Origin: Chitinophaga filiformis
GTDB taxonomy: Bacteria; Bacteroidota; Bacteroidia; Chitinophagales; Chitinophagaceae
Assembly: GCF_023100805.1 (NCBI RefSeq)
Contig: NZ_CP095855.1
Coordinates: forward strand, 5,869,001 to 5,933,000
DNA: 64,000 nt
Direction: 5' to 3'
Numbering within the stretch: position 1 is the stretch's first letter; every line of letters begins with the position of its first letter. This document shows positions 8,257 to 16,911 of the stretch, in pieces. The notes beneath the pieces were generated by a model, which saw nothing but the letters and a program-made list of their open reading frames with translations, was not told the DNA's origin and did no database searches. The position numbers and the translations under genes were made by a program.

Positions 8257-9072
8257 ATGCTATCTATGACGACCTCCCACAAAACCCTCTATTACAAGAA
8301 CAGCGCGGTTTTCAATACAATAGGGTACGTGATGGTGATCGTTGTCAATGCCTTGGCCAACCTGAATCTGATCAACAACAAGAACACCGGCGACATCTCA
8401 GACAAATACGACAACCTCTTCGTTCCGGCGGGATTTACCTTCGCCATCTGGGGGATTATCTATCTGTCATTGCTGACCTTTATCGTGTTCCAGTTATGGC
8501 TGGCATTCTCAAAAGGACATCTGCCGGCCCTGGAACTATTCATGGAGCGGCTGCGCGGCTGGTGGCTGATCAGCTGTATGGCCAATTCCTGCTGGCTGTT
8601 TGCCTGGCATTATGAGCTGCTGCCGCTCTCCATCCTGCTCATGATAGCCCTGCTCGTATGCCTGCTGGCCATTCATCTGAACTTTAATGTGGCACTGCCG
8701 CATTCCTCCGCAAGCAAAGCGGAAAAACTGTTCGTACATCTCCCTTTCAGCCTGTACCTGGGATGGATATGTATAGCAACTGTGGCTAATATTGCGGCCT
8801 TCCTGGTATACCTGGGCTGGGACGGCATGAGCATTCCGGGGACTATTTTTCTCATTGTGTTATGCACGGCCGCTTCAACGTTGCTGATTATACGCAGACA
8901 CAACATTGTTGTAGGACTGGTGGCCATTTGGGCGCTTTATGGCATTATTATGAAACGCCAGTCCGTAGGCGGCTCCGCAGAAATGCCAATTGTCGGCGCC
9001 TGCATCGGGGCCATGGTTATTATTGCGGCCAGCAGCACCTGGCGACTCATCACCAACAGAAGATTGTCGTGA
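8257..9072 (+). CDS. TspO/MBR-like tryptophan-rich membrane protein
   Basis: Integral membrane protein of 271 residues with about seven or eight hydrophobic segments. The stretch FVPAGFTFAIWGIIYL near residue 52 resembles the P-x-G-x-x-F/Y-x-I-W-G motif of TspO/MBR proteins (tryptophan-rich sensory proteins). Several Trp residues follow in RLRGWWLISCMANSCWLFAWH. Classical TspO has ~160 residues and five helices, so this is a longer relative with a C-terminal extension. Proposed family roles are tetrapyrrole binding and stress signalling; no ligand can be named here. The gene is divergent from prfB. The 78-bp gap is their shared promoter region. Confidence 0.65.
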   Translation: MLSMTTSHKTLYYKNSAVFNTIGYVMVIVVNALANLNLINNKNTGDISDKYDNLFVPAGFTFAIWGIIYLSLLTFIVFQLWLAFSKGHLPALELFMERLRGWWLISCMANSCWLFAWHYELLPLSILLMIALLVCLLAIHLNFNVALPHSSASKAEKLFVHLPFSLYLGWICIATVANIAAFLVYLGWDGMSIPGTIFLIVLCTAASTLLIIRRHNIVVGLVAIWALYGIIMKRQSVGGSAEMPIVGACIGAMVIIAASSTWRLITNRRLS

Positions 9073-9200
9073 CACATGTCCTTTTTCAGGATTCCCTTGT
9101 ATATCTTACCGGAAGTATAGTTTACACTGCCTGAGTGAATTATCTTTATTATTGGTCTTCCTTTCCGGCGGATTGGTTCTGAGACTATTCAACTATTTAT

Positions 9201-9208
9201 TACTTTTG
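9201..9208 (+). promoter_or_regulatory. Probable -7 promoter box for pgi
   Basis: TACTTTTG matches TAnnTTTG and lies 20 bp before the pgi ATG. A TTGG about 25 bp upstream is a possible but poorly spaced -33 element. Confidence 0.45.
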
Positions 9209-9228
9209 ATACCATAAATTGCGTTTTT

Positions 9229-10881
9229 ATGTTCCCAACGACTAATCCGACTGCTACAAAAGCCTGGCAACAATTGCAGCAGCATGCTTCCAAGATGAAG
9301 GAAACGCACCTGCGCACATTGTTCGCGGAGGATGCTGACAGATTTAAGAAGTTTACACTCTCTTTTGAAGATATTTTGTTCGACTATTCAAAGAACATCA
9401 TCACAGAAGAAACGCTCTCCTACCTCCTGCAGCTGGCAAAGGAAACCGGTGTGGAAGAAGGTATCAAAGCCATGTTCAGTGCTGAAAAGATCAATGCCAC
9501 TGAAAACAGGGCCGTATTACACACTGCCCTCCGCAACTTCTCCGGCAATCCTGTTGTACTGGACGGAAAGGACGTGATGCCCGAAGTACAGGCCGTGCTG
9601 AAGAAAATGGAAAGCTTTACCCAGCGTATCCACAACGGCGAATGGAAAGGTTATACCGGCAAGCCTATACGTTATATTGTGAATATCGGTATCGGTGGTT
9701 CTGACCTGGGCCCGGTAATGGTGACCGAGGCATTGAAACCTTACTGGAAAGAGGGAATTCAACCCTATTTCGTTTCCAATGTAGACGGTACGCATATCGC
9801 AGAGACACTTAAAAAAGTAACTCCGGAAGAAACCCTCTTCCTTATCGCTTCCAAAACTTTCACCACCCAGGAAACGATGACCAACGCGCTCACCGCACGT
9901 AAATGGTTCCTGGATGCGGCGAAAGATGAAGCATTTGTAGCGAAGCATTTTGCTGCCCTCTCTACCAACGAAAAGGCTGTAAAAGCATTCGGTATAGATC
10001 CGGCCAATATGTTCGAATTCTGGGACTGGGTAGGCGGTCGTTATTCATTATGGTCCGCCATTGGTCTGAGCATCGCGCTGACTGTTGGTTACGACAACTT
10101 CAAAGCACTGCTGGAAGGCGCACACGCCGTAGACAACCACTTCCGCACTACTCCGCTGGAAAAGAACATCCCGGCTGTCATGGCTTTAATTGGCCTTTGG
10201 TACGGTAATTTCTTTGATACATCCACCGAGGCGATCCTGGCCTACGACCAGTATATGCACCGTTTTGCAGCGTATTTCCAGCAGGGAAATATGGAGAGCA
10301 ACGGTAAATATGTAGACCGCACCGGTAAGCCGGTATCTTACGAAACCGGTCCTATCGTATGGGGCGAACCTGGTACCAATGGTCAGCATGCATTCTACCA
10401 GCTGATCCACCAGGGTACCCGTATCGTGCCTGCCGATTTCATTGCGCCTGCTATCAGCCATAATCCTATCGGCGACCATCACGTGAAATTGCTGTCCAAC
10501 TTCTTTGCACAGACAGAAGCGCTGATGAACGGTAAGACAGAAGCAGAAGTACGTGCTGAACTTGAAAAGTCCGGCCTGAAAGAAGATGAGATCAAGGCAC
10601 TGCTGCCGTATAAAGTGTTTACCGGTAACAGGCCTACGAATTCCTTCCTGGTAAAGGAGATCACACCACGTTCACTGGGTTCACTGGTAGCCTTGTATGA
10701 GCATAAGATCTTTGTGCAGGGTGTTATCTGGAATATCTACAGCTTTGACCAATGGGGTGTTGAACTGGGTAAACAGCTGGCGAACAAGATCCTGCCTGAA
10801 CTGGAAAGTGCTGATAAGGTGACCAGCCACGATGCGTCTACCAATGGGTTGATCAATGCGTGGAAACAGATGAAGAAATAA
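9229..10881 (+). CDS. pgi: Glucose-6-phosphate isomerase
   Basis: Interconverts glucose 6-phosphate and fructose 6-phosphate in glycolysis and gluconeogenesis. At 550 residues it is of the long E. coli/eukaryote type. Both family signatures are seen: DWVGGRYSLWSAIG near residue 264 and GVIWNIYSFDQWGVELGK near residue 500. GIGGSDLGP near residue 154 binds the phosphate, and SKTFTTQETM near residue 205 is also conserved. Monocistronic, with a terminator 23 bp past the stop. Confidence 0.98.
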   Translation: MFPTTNPTATKAWQQLQQHASKMKETHLRTLFAEDADRFKKFTLSFEDILFDYSKNIITEETLSYLLQLAKETGVEEGIKAMFSAEKINATENRAVLHTALRNFSGNPVVLDGKDVMPEVQAVLKKMESFTQRIHNGEWKGYTGKPIRYIVNIGIGGSDLGPVMVTEALKPYWKEGIQPYFVSNVDGTHIAETLKKVTPEETLFLIASKTFTTQETMTNALTARKWFLDAAKDEAFVAKHFAALSTNEKAVKAFGIDPANMFEFWDWVGGRYSLWSAIGLSIALTVGYDNFKALLEGAHAVDNHFRTTPLEKNIPAVMALIGLWYGNFFDTSTEAILAYDQYMHRFAAYFQQGNMESNGKYVDRTGKPVSYETGPIVWGEPGTNGQHAFYQLIHQGTRIVPADFIAPAISHNPIGDHHVKLLSNFFAQTEALMNGKTEAEVRAELEKSGLKEDEIKALLPYKVFTGNRPTNSFLVKEITPRSLGSLVALYEHKIFVQGVIWNIYSFDQWGVELGKQLANKILPELESADKVTSHDASTNGLINAWKQMKK

Positions 10882-10904
10882 GTTTGTTCATTATATTTAT
10901 CGGC

Positions 10905-10939
10905 AAGGGGCTTCCAATGGAAGCCCTTTGTTCTTTTAG
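10905..10939 (+). terminator. Rho-independent terminator of pgi
   Basis: An 11-bp stem, AAGGGGCTTCC with GGAAGCCCTTT (one G-U pair), with AAT loop, followed by TTGTTCTTTT. Confidence 0.9.
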
Positions 10940-11203
10940 TTACAATTGATATTTTCCATTCGTTGATTGACATTGCTTCGGTTCGGGGTTGATAAACATT
11001 GTTTCGATCCCAGGTTGATGAACATTGCTTCGGTTCCGGGTGGGACCACTGGCTGTACTTCTTTGAAGTTCCTTGCCATTGAGCCACAGGAGGCCGTATT
11101 TGTCATTTGCATATCTATAGAACCCCTGGTAGAGCGCATCAGCATACTTCAAAGAACTAAGGCCAGTGATCTCCACCTGGAACCGCCACTGCTTAAAGAC
11201 TGA
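10940..11203 (-). pseudogene. Possible gene remnant of unknown family
   Basis: An open minus-strand frame of ~87 codons without a convincing start codon, bounded upstream by an in-frame TAA. Its first half reads like protein (LSSLKYADALYQGFYRY, then KYGLLWLNGKELQRS). The second half is translated from three 26-bp direct repeats and is low-complexity. It may be the tail of a decayed gene; it may equally be non-coding. The family is not recognised. Confidence 0.25.
10963..11040. repeat. Three tandem copies of a 26-bp repeat
   Basis: Copies at 10963-10988, 10989-11014 and 11015-11040 share TTGATNAACATTGNTTCG plus a C/G-rich tail. They are head-to-tail with exact 26-bp spacing and several mismatches between copies. 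Located just after the pgi terminator. Confidence 0.75.
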
Positions 11204-11326
11204 TTATTCAATTAATGCCTACTTCATTTTTCATCCTTATTCATTGTGCTCCTATATTATGAACAACGTTTTTGTTCATATGATGCCTTCGGGGAAGGAT
11301 ACATCACACTATCATCCGCTTCAATA

Positions 11327-11385
11327 GGCTCCGTCAGGAGCCACGTGTTTGTAGCTCCAGGTGATAACCTGGGGACGTATATTGT
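11327..11385. repeat. Hairpin-containing intergenic repeat, copy C
   Basis: CCGTCAGGAG, then GTGTTTGTAGC, then an inverted CCAGGTGATAACCTGG. The first ~35 bp closely match the copy at 4936. It is continuous with the ~60-bp tandem array that follows. Confidence 0.6.
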
Positions 11386-11392
11386 ATATTTA

Positions 11393-11756
11393 CGCGGTTG
11401 TAATGCGTTTATACCCGAACATGCGTTTGTTCCCCGCAATACCCCTGGATACGTGTTTGCAATTTTTTAATACGCCCCGAACATGCGCATATTCCCGCGA
11501 TGCTTGAAAACACCCGTTTGTAATTTCGTAATACGCCCCGAACATACACTTGTTCCCCACAATATCAGAAACACGTGTTTGCAATTTCGTATACACGGAA
11601 CATGCGCTTGTTCCGACAATAACCTGGAGACACGTTCGCAATTCCGTTATATCTACCGGGATATTTGCTTGTATACCGCAATGCCCGGGAAACACCTGGC
11701 GGTAATTTTGTTATCCCCCCAAATATGCGCTTATCCCCGCAATCCCCGTACTATAC
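11393..11756. repeat. Degenerate ~60-bp tandem array with internal palindromes
   Basis: About six head-to-tail units of 59-62 bp. Each follows the order GTTTGNAATTTCGTAATAC, CCCGAACATGCGCTTGTTCC, CCGCAATNCCNGGAAACAC. Units are roughly 60-80% alike. GAACA...TGTTC inverted pairs recur at 11417-11432, 11540-11555 and 11597-11614, and earlier at 11261-11277. A perfect AAACACGTGTTT palindrome lies at 11569-11580. No frame is conserved across units, so coding is unlikely. The 950-bp gap between pgi and the PUR gene holds only this array, the elements listed before it, and terminators. Confidence 0.75.
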
Positions 11757-11765
11757 ATCACACAC

Positions 11766-11793
11766 AAAAAAACCCCCGGAGAAACCGGGGGTT
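11766..11793 (-). terminator. Rho-independent terminator of the PUR-domain gene
   Basis: Perfect 9-bp stem AACCCCCGG/CCGGGGGTT with AGAAA loop and a U tract on the minus strand, 39 bp after the stop codon. Confidence 0.9.
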
Positions 11794-11832
11794 CTATTTA
11801 TCATCAAATAAAAATGAATGATCAAGCTTAGA

Positions 11833-12261
11833 TTACCACTTGTCTACGTCTTCGCTATGAGAAGAAGCGGATGCAGCAACAGCAACAGGTGCTTCTGATA
11901 CCGCAGCTTCAACTACAGCTTCAGAAGTTTCAGCACCTTCACCATCTTCATCATCGCGCACGTAATCGTGGTTGTAGGCATCAAAATCGAAGTCGGGCAT
12001 CAACTCAGTTTTCACGTAGTTGATGGTCTCTGTCAATGCATTCAGGAACTTGTTGAAGTCTTCCTTGTACAGGAATACTTTGTGCCTGTCATAACCATTG
12101 TCGTTGAAGCGTTTCTTGCTTTCGGTAATGGTCAGAAAATAATCATTTCCACGAGTGGTCTTTACATCAAAGAAGTAAGTCCTTCTTTTGCCCGCTTTCA
12201 ATCGTTTAGAAAAGATACTGTCATTATTTCTTTCCTGCTGATTGGTATTTTCGTACGCCAC
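11833..12261 (-). CDS. PUR-family DNA/RNA-binding protein (DUF3276)
   Basis: Small protein of 142 residues found across Bacteroidota. The core, about residues 15-90 (SIFSKRLKAGKRRTYFFDVKT, then a DYFLTITESKKR strand and a HKVFLYKEDFNKFLNAL helix), matches the PUR repeat fold, which binds single-stranded nucleic acid. The C-terminal third is acidic and then Ala/Ser/Val-rich, probably disordered, ending HSEDVDKW. A well-formed promoter lies upstream. The cellular role is not established from this sequence; a nucleic-acid-binding role is inferred from the fold. Confidence 0.88.
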   Translation of the reverse strand: MAYENTNQQERNNDSIFSKRLKAGKRRTYFFDVKTTRGNDYFLTITESKKRFNDNGYDRHKVFLYKEDFNKFLNALTETINYVKTELMPDFDFDAYNHDYVRDDEDGEGAETSEAVVEAAVSEAPVAVAASASSHSEDVDKW

Positions 12262-12312
12262 AGTTGATAGATTTAAGTTGTTAACGAATCAAATCCTTTT
12301 TCCAATAAGAAA

Positions 12313-12343
12313 CAAATATACTATTAGTTTACAAATATCAAAA
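12313..12343 (-). promoter_or_regulatory. Promoter of the PUR-domain gene
   Basis: On the minus strand TTTTG, 18 bp, then TATATTTG: the Bacteroidota -33/-7 arrangement. The predicted leader is ~46 nt. The surrounding DNA is very A+T-rich. Confidence 0.65.
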
Positions 12344-12420
12344 TAATTTTAAATGATTTTGAAAAATGATAGAATACTACTTTATCTACTGGTTTACAGG
12401 CATGTATAAGAAAATGATTA

Positions 12421-14217
12421 CTATTCTATTACAGATTCCTCTTCCCCGGACTGCTGGCGGGCGTACAATTCTGCGTAATAACCGTTTAATGCCAATAATT
12501 CATTATGTGTCCCCGTTTCAACTATCCTGCCATCATCAAGTACGATGATCTTGTCAAATTCAAACAGCGCAAATATGCGGTGGGTAATAATTATAGCGGT
12601 TTTGTCCTTCAGATAGGCATACAGGTTACCGATGATCTCTTTTTCCGTACGCGCGTCAACGGCCGACAGGCAGTCGTCGAATACGAGCAGGTTAGGGTTC
12701 TTGATGAGCCCCCGGGCGATGGAAATACGTTGTTTCTGCCCTCCGCTGAGTGTTACCCCTCTCTCCCCTACCACCGTATCGAATCCTTCATTGAAACCCA
12801 GGATGTCCTTCTCTACCGATGCCTGGCGGGCAGCGGTCCTCACCATTTCAGGACTGGCCTCGGGGGTACCGAAGCGAATGTTGTTCATAACAGAATCAGA
12901 AAACAGGAACACATCCTGTGGCACATAACTGATCTGGTGGCGCAGGCTGTCCAGGGTCACCTGGCGGATATCCTGTTTATCCAGCAGGATCGCCCCTTCC
13001 TGCGGATCATACATACGTATGAGTAACTGGGCAAGGGTGGATTTCCCGGAACCGGTACGGCCGATCACCGCTACCTTCTCCCCTGGTTTTACCGTCAGGT
13101 TAAAGTTTTTAATGGCCTGGATGCCGGTATGCGGATAGGTGAAGGACACATTCTTAAAGACCACCTCCCCCTTAATGCTGAGAGGCTGGGCGCCGGGACT
13201 GTCTGCTATAGCCGGCTTTATGTCAAGAAATTCGTTGATACGTTGCTGGCTGGCGGCCGCACGCTGGATCATGGAGGCTACCATCCCTATGGAAAAGAAG
13301 GGGAACATCAGCATATTCACATATATCACAAATTCAGCGAGGTTACCTACCGTAATATTGCCATGAATGACCTGTATACCCCCGATAAAGATGGTCAGGA
13401 CCACGCTGAGGCCGATCATGAGGGACATACTTGGCTGGAACAGGGCATCTGTTTTGGCCAGGCTCACAGAACTTTCCTTGTACGCTTCACTGGCCTCTTC
13501 AAAATGCCTGATACTGGCTTCCTCCTGTACATAAGATTTGATCACCCTGATGCCGGAATAGGACTCTTGGGCAATGGACGTAATATTGGACAACTGCGCC
13601 TGTATACGCTCACTCTTACGGTGAATGATATGGTTCACGTAATAGATGATCAACGCCAGCACGGGCAGCGGAGATAAGGTATAAAGGGTCAGCAGCGGGT
13701 TTACCTCTATCATCAGGTATACCACTATCACGATCATAAAGATGGTACGTGTGGCATACATGATAGCCGGCCCTACATACATACGCACGCGGGACACGTC
13801 TTCCGTAATACGGCTCATCAGATCGCCCGTACGGTGCATTTTGTAAAAGTTCAGATCCAGCAACTGGTATTGCTGGTAAATTTCGTTCTTGAGGTCATAT
13901 TCAATATAGCGGCTCATTACGATGAGCGTCTGCCGCTGGAGATAAAGGAAAAATCCGCTGAGGAGGGCAAACAGGAGGATACTGATGCCATAGAAAGCCA
14001 GCACATTGGTGAAATCTCCCCGGAAAGGGGCTTTCAGACCAGTGTCGCTGAGCAGGTTATAATTGTTAAGGTTCAGGGCGAGAAGGTCGAAGATCTGCCT
14101 GACCATGATAGGCTGGAACACGCTGAATACAATGGATACAGCAGTACAGATCAAACCCGTGAGGAATCTCCATTTGTATTTTACAAAGTACTTGTTAAGC
14201 GTGGCCAGGTGTTTCAT
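12421..14217 (-). CDS. ABC exporter half-transporter, MdlA-like
   Basis: Permease-ATPase fusion that should work as a dimer in the inner membrane and export a lipid, drug or peptide. The first ~300 residues hold six membrane helices. The nucleotide-binding domain has Walker A GRTGSGKST, signature LSGGQKQRISIARG, and Walker B NLLVFDD followed by CLSAVD. The catalytic Glu usual after the Walker B Asp is Asp here (FDD), as in MdlA-type proteins. An upstream ATG at 14268 is open, but MKHLATLNKYF at 14217 is the better start, giving ~598 residues. It lies 93 bp after purC on the same strand, with a large hairpin between. Substrate unknown. Confidence 0.9.
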   Translation of the reverse strand: MKHLATLNKYFVKYKWRFLTGLICTAVSIVFSVFQPIMVRQIFDLLALNLNNYNLLSDTGLKAPFRGDFTNVLAFYGISILLFALLSGFFLYLQRQTLIVMSRYIEYDLKNEIYQQYQLLDLNFYKMHRTGDLMSRITEDVSRVRMYVGPAIMYATRTIFMIVIVVYLMIEVNPLLTLYTLSPLPVLALIIYYVNHIIHRKSERIQAQLSNITSIAQESYSGIRVIKSYVQEEASIRHFEEASEAYKESSVSLAKTDALFQPSMSLMIGLSVVLTIFIGGIQVIHGNITVGNLAEFVIYVNMLMFPFFSIGMVASMIQRAAASQQRINEFLDIKPAIADSPGAQPLSIKGEVVFKNVSFTYPHTGIQAIKNFNLTVKPGEKVAVIGRTGSGKSTLAQLLIRMYDPQEGAILLDKQDIRQVTLDSLRHQISYVPQDVFLFSDSVMNNIRFGTPEASPEMVRTAARQASVEKDILGFNEGFDTVVGERGVTLSGGQKQRISIARGLIKNPNLLVFDDCLSAVDARTEKEIIGNLYAYLKDKTAIIITHRIFALFEFDKIIVLDDGRIVETGTHNELLALNGYYAELYARQQSGEEESVIE

Positions 14218-14249
14218 ATTCGTCTGTAATCGGATATCTGTCAGTAACC

Positions 14250-14297
14250 GGCCGCAAAACAGGAACACAAAGTATTCTTTTGTTCCTGTCTGCGGTC
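14250..14297 (-). repeat. Large imperfect hairpin between purC and the ABC exporter
   Basis: GGCCGCA...CAGGAACA pairs with TGTTCCTG...TGCGGTC around TATTC, about 20 paired bases with small bulges. There is no U tract on the minus strand, so it may be a weak terminator of purC, a processing site or a binding palindrome. Confidence 0.6.
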
Positions 14298-14310
14298 AGT
14301 TGACATTTTC

Positions 14311-15240
14311 TTATAATTTCGGCAACGTCTCAATGATCTTCTTTTCAGCATCTGCTTTGGATACATCTTCCTTCACAAATTGCTGGCCAGTGATACTTTC
14401 GAACAGCTCGATATACCGCTCGCTTACGCTGGCAACAAACTCATCGCTCATTGCAGGCACCTGCTGTCCGTCTTTACCCTGGAAGCCGTTTTCCATCAGC
14501 CACTGACGAACGAACTCTTTGCTGAGCTGTTTCTGTGGCTGGCCGGCCTGCTGTTTCTCCTCATATCCTTCTGCATAGAAATAACGGGAAGAATCAGGTG
14601 TATGGATCTCATCGATCACGTAGATAGTATCGCCGATCTTACCGAACTCGTATTTGGTATCTACGAGGATCAGGCCGCGTTTAGCTGCCATTTCCTTACC
14701 ACGTTCGAACAGGGCGAGTGTATACTTTTCCAGTTGCTCATAATCTTCCCTGCTTACAAGCCCTTTGGCGATGATCTCTTCACGGGAGATATCTTCATCA
14801 TGGCCTTCATGCGCCTTGGTAGTAGGCGTAATGATCGGAGAAGGGAAGAAATCATTTTCCTTCAGTCCTTCCGGCATGGTTACACCGCACAGTTCGCGTT
14901 TGCCGCTTTTATAAGTTCTCCAGGCATGACCGGTGAGGTTACCACGCACCACCATTTCTACAGGGAAGGATTCACATTTCAGACCGATCGTTACATTTGG
15001 CAAGGGCACTGCCTTTACCCAGTTAGGAACAATGTCCTTTGTGGCCTCCAGCATGATGGAAGCCACCTGGTTCAATACCTGTCCTTTGTAAGGAATAGGG
15101 CGAGGTAATACCACATCGAATGCCGAGATACGGTCGCTTACTACCATTACCATCAGCTTGTCATTGATTGTGTATACATCTCTTACCTTTCCCTTATAAA
15201 AAGCCGTTTGCCCGGGAATCTGAAATTTTGACTCTAACAT
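14311..15240 (-). CDS. purC: Phosphoribosylaminoimidazole-succinocarboxamide (SAICAR) synthase
   Basis: ATP-dependent joining of CAIR and aspartate in purine synthesis. The 309-residue form with the central insertion (FPSPIITPTTKAHEGHDEDIS) is the Bacteroidota/eukaryote-like length rather than the ~240-residue E. coli form. Signatures include YKGKVRDVY near residue 15, VMVVSDRISAFDVV near 32, VEMVVRGNLTGHAW near 95, and LVDTKYEFG near 197 with DEIHTPDSSRY near 210. A promoter box and a 5'-leader hairpin lie upstream, with a predicted ~90-nt leader. No other pur gene is adjacent. Confidence 0.96.
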   Translation of the reverse strand: MLESKFQIPGQTAFYKGKVRDVYTINDKLMVMVVSDRISAFDVVLPRPIPYKGQVLNQVASIMLEATKDIVPNWVKAVPLPNVTIGLKCESFPVEMVVRGNLTGHAWRTYKSGKRELCGVTMPEGLKENDFFPSPIITPTTKAHEGHDEDISREEIIAKGLVSREDYEQLEKYTLALFERGKEMAAKRGLILVDTKYEFGKIGDTIYVIDEIHTPDSSRYFYAEGYEEKQQAGQPQKQLSKEFVRQWLMENGFQGKDGQQVPAMSDEFVASVSERYIELFESITGQQFVKEDVSKADAEKKIIETLPKL

Positions 15241-15294
15241 GAGCGTAATAATTACCTATTAAAATTGATTAATGAATAGCCCTCATTCCCAGGC

Positions 15295-15314
15295 TGTTGA
15301 CAAGGAAGTCAACA
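15295..15314. promoter_or_regulatory. Perfect inverted repeat in the purC leader
   Basis: TGTTGAC-AAGGAA-GTCAACA, 7-bp perfect arms and 6-bp spacer. It lies ~25 bp downstream of the probable -7 box, so inside the untranslated leader. It could be an RNA hairpin or a repressor site. Confidence 0.5.
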
Positions 15315-15336
15315 AGTGGTTGTGCATTCAGGTTCG

Positions 15337-15344
15337 CAAAAATA
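15337..15344 (-). promoter_or_regulatory. Probable -7 promoter box for purC
   Basis: TATTTTTG on the minus strand matches TAnnTTTG, 96 bp before the start codon. No clear -33 box was found. Confidence 0.45.
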
Positions 15345-15376
15345 CTTTAGCTTGAGGGAATTATTGCAGATAATAT

Positions 15377-16747
15377 CTAAGAAAACTTTACAAGTTCCTG
15401 AACATTGTTCCCCGCATGTGCGTGAATGAGGTTCAGAATATATTCATTTTCAGGGTACTGCGTCAGCCATTCCTTCACGGCATGTTCTTCTGTAACAGCC
15501 GTATCACGGGGAATATAGCCCATCCCGTAGAAGCGGCCCTTCTCCATCAATATACAACTCAGCTCCTGTGCATCACGACCGTTGCCCATGATCACAAAAC
15601 TTGGCTGTTGCTGCTGCATATGGTTGATGGCGGCTTTTACCCGCAGATTATAGGTTTCAGGTCCTTCTTTCTTCTCGCAGGCGCCCCGGCAGGTATGATC
15701 GGGAATAGGCGAACAGGCGCCATTCCCTTTCTGCAGGAAGCATAAGCGCGGACAAAGATCAAACTCCCTGATCAGGCCCCGCAGCATCTGGTGCCCTTGT
15801 ACCAGCAAGGGGAATGCATGTAAAGGCATGGTATACTTCCGCCGTTTCTCGATAGCCAGGCGGAGATAACCCTGCTGGTCTTCGAAACAGTAGAAGCCAT
15901 ATTTAAATTCTATATGTTTCTGCGAGTAGTTATATATCGGCCACAGACGTTTGATCTCCACACTTTCCAGTATATGGGCCATCAGTTCTGTGCCTGTCAC
16001 CTCATGGGAAACGCTATAAATATTACGGAGGAACTCCTGCCGTTTGCGACTGGCGCTGTTGCCGGTAAAGTGGCTGTTGACCCTTTTCCGGATATTTTTG
16101 GCCTTGCCTACGTACACCACTTTCCCTTTCTGATCATGGAAATAATAAACACCCGGACTACCCGGCAATGCAGTAACCTGTTCCGGTGGCAGGTTAGGTG
16201 GCAGGAACTGCTCTTTGGAATGTGCATTCAATGCATGGGCAATGGCACTATTCACGTCCTGCCGCTGCAGGAGGGCGAATAGCTTCACCGTTGCCGCCGC
16301 ATCGCCGCTGGCGCGGTGACGCTGGGTAACCGCTATCTGTAACGATTTACACAGGTTTCCCAGGCTGTAGGAGGGCAAACCCGGAACGATCTTACGCCCG
16401 AGCCTTACCGTGCATAATTTCTTACTGCGCAGCTGGTAACCAGCTTTCGCCAGGTGATATTGTAAAAAGGAATAATCGAAATTAACGTTGTGGGCTACGA
16501 AGATCTTATCGTGTATAAGGGCGTATATGTCGGCCGCCACCTCTTCAAAAGACGGTGCCCCGGCTACCATATCGTCAGTAATACCGGTCAGGGATTGAAT
16601 GTACCTTGGGATGGGCACACCCGGATTGATCAGCGTTTCATACTGCTGTACTACTTCCTGGCCGTCGTAAATAAAAATGGCTACTTCAGTAATGCCATTC
16701 GCACTTGCATGGCCTCCTGTGGTTTCTATATCAACTATTGCGTACAT
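15377..16747 (-). CDS. DnaQ-type 3'-5' exonuclease fused to GIY-YIG nuclease
   Basis: Two nuclease domains in one ~456-residue chain. Residues 1-165 are a DEDDh exonuclease like the polymerase III epsilon chain: YAIVDIETTGG, then AHNVNFDYSFLQYH, then HRASGDAAATVKLF. Residues ~195-290 are a GIY-YIG domain: GVYYFHD, VVYVGKAKNIRKRV. The Cys-rich stretch after it (LCFLQKGNGACSPIPDHTCRGACEKKEG) resembles the UvrC/Cho family. Such fusions are known in Actinobacteria and Bacteroidota; a DNA repair role is inferred by analogy with UvrC and Cho. The start MYAIVDIE at 16747 is preferred over an open ATG at 16855, which would add a sequence unlike the family. Confidence 0.88.
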   Translation of the reverse strand: MYAIVDIETTGGHASANGITEVAIFIYDGQEVVQQYETLINPGVPIPRYIQSLTGITDDMVAGAPSFEEVAADIYALIHDKIFVAHNVNFDYSFLQYHLAKAGYQLRSKKLCTVRLGRKIVPGLPSYSLGNLCKSLQIAVTQRHRASGDAAATVKLFALLQRQDVNSAIAHALNAHSKEQFLPPNLPPEQVTALPGSPGVYYFHDQKGKVVYVGKAKNIRKRVNSHFTGNSASRKRQEFLRNIYSVSHEVTGTELMAHILESVEIKRLWPIYNYSQKHIEFKYGFYCFEDQQGYLRLAIEKRRKYTMPLHAFPLLVQGHQMLRGLIREFDLCPRLCFLQKGNGACSPIPDHTCRGACEKKEGPETYNLRVKAAINHMQQQQPSFVIMGNGRDAQELSCILMEKGRFYGMGYIPRDTAVTEEHAVKEWLTQYPENEYILNLIHAHAGNNVQELVKFS

Positions 16748-16911
16748 AACTCTCCACTCAGCGAACAAATATAAAGACAAGTTCGTACCTGGAGAATTAT
16801 ATATTTCAACAAAAGAGTTGTTAGCCACCAGGAGCGACATTCCCGAACTCAACAATCTCTACCATCACCCGGGGACTAACAACTACTTATTTAACATTAA
16901 TGCCGTAGCGT

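Noticed and set aside
11393..11756. CRISPR array
   Set aside because: Units are degenerate throughout, with no exact repeat separated by unique spacers, and no cas genes are in the window.
14250..14297. Riboswitch upstream of the ABC exporter
   Set aside because: Only a single imperfect hairpin is visible; no known aptamer core could be recognised.
14380..15108. 242-codon plus-strand frame
   Set aside because: Fully antisense to purC, which has clear family motifs.
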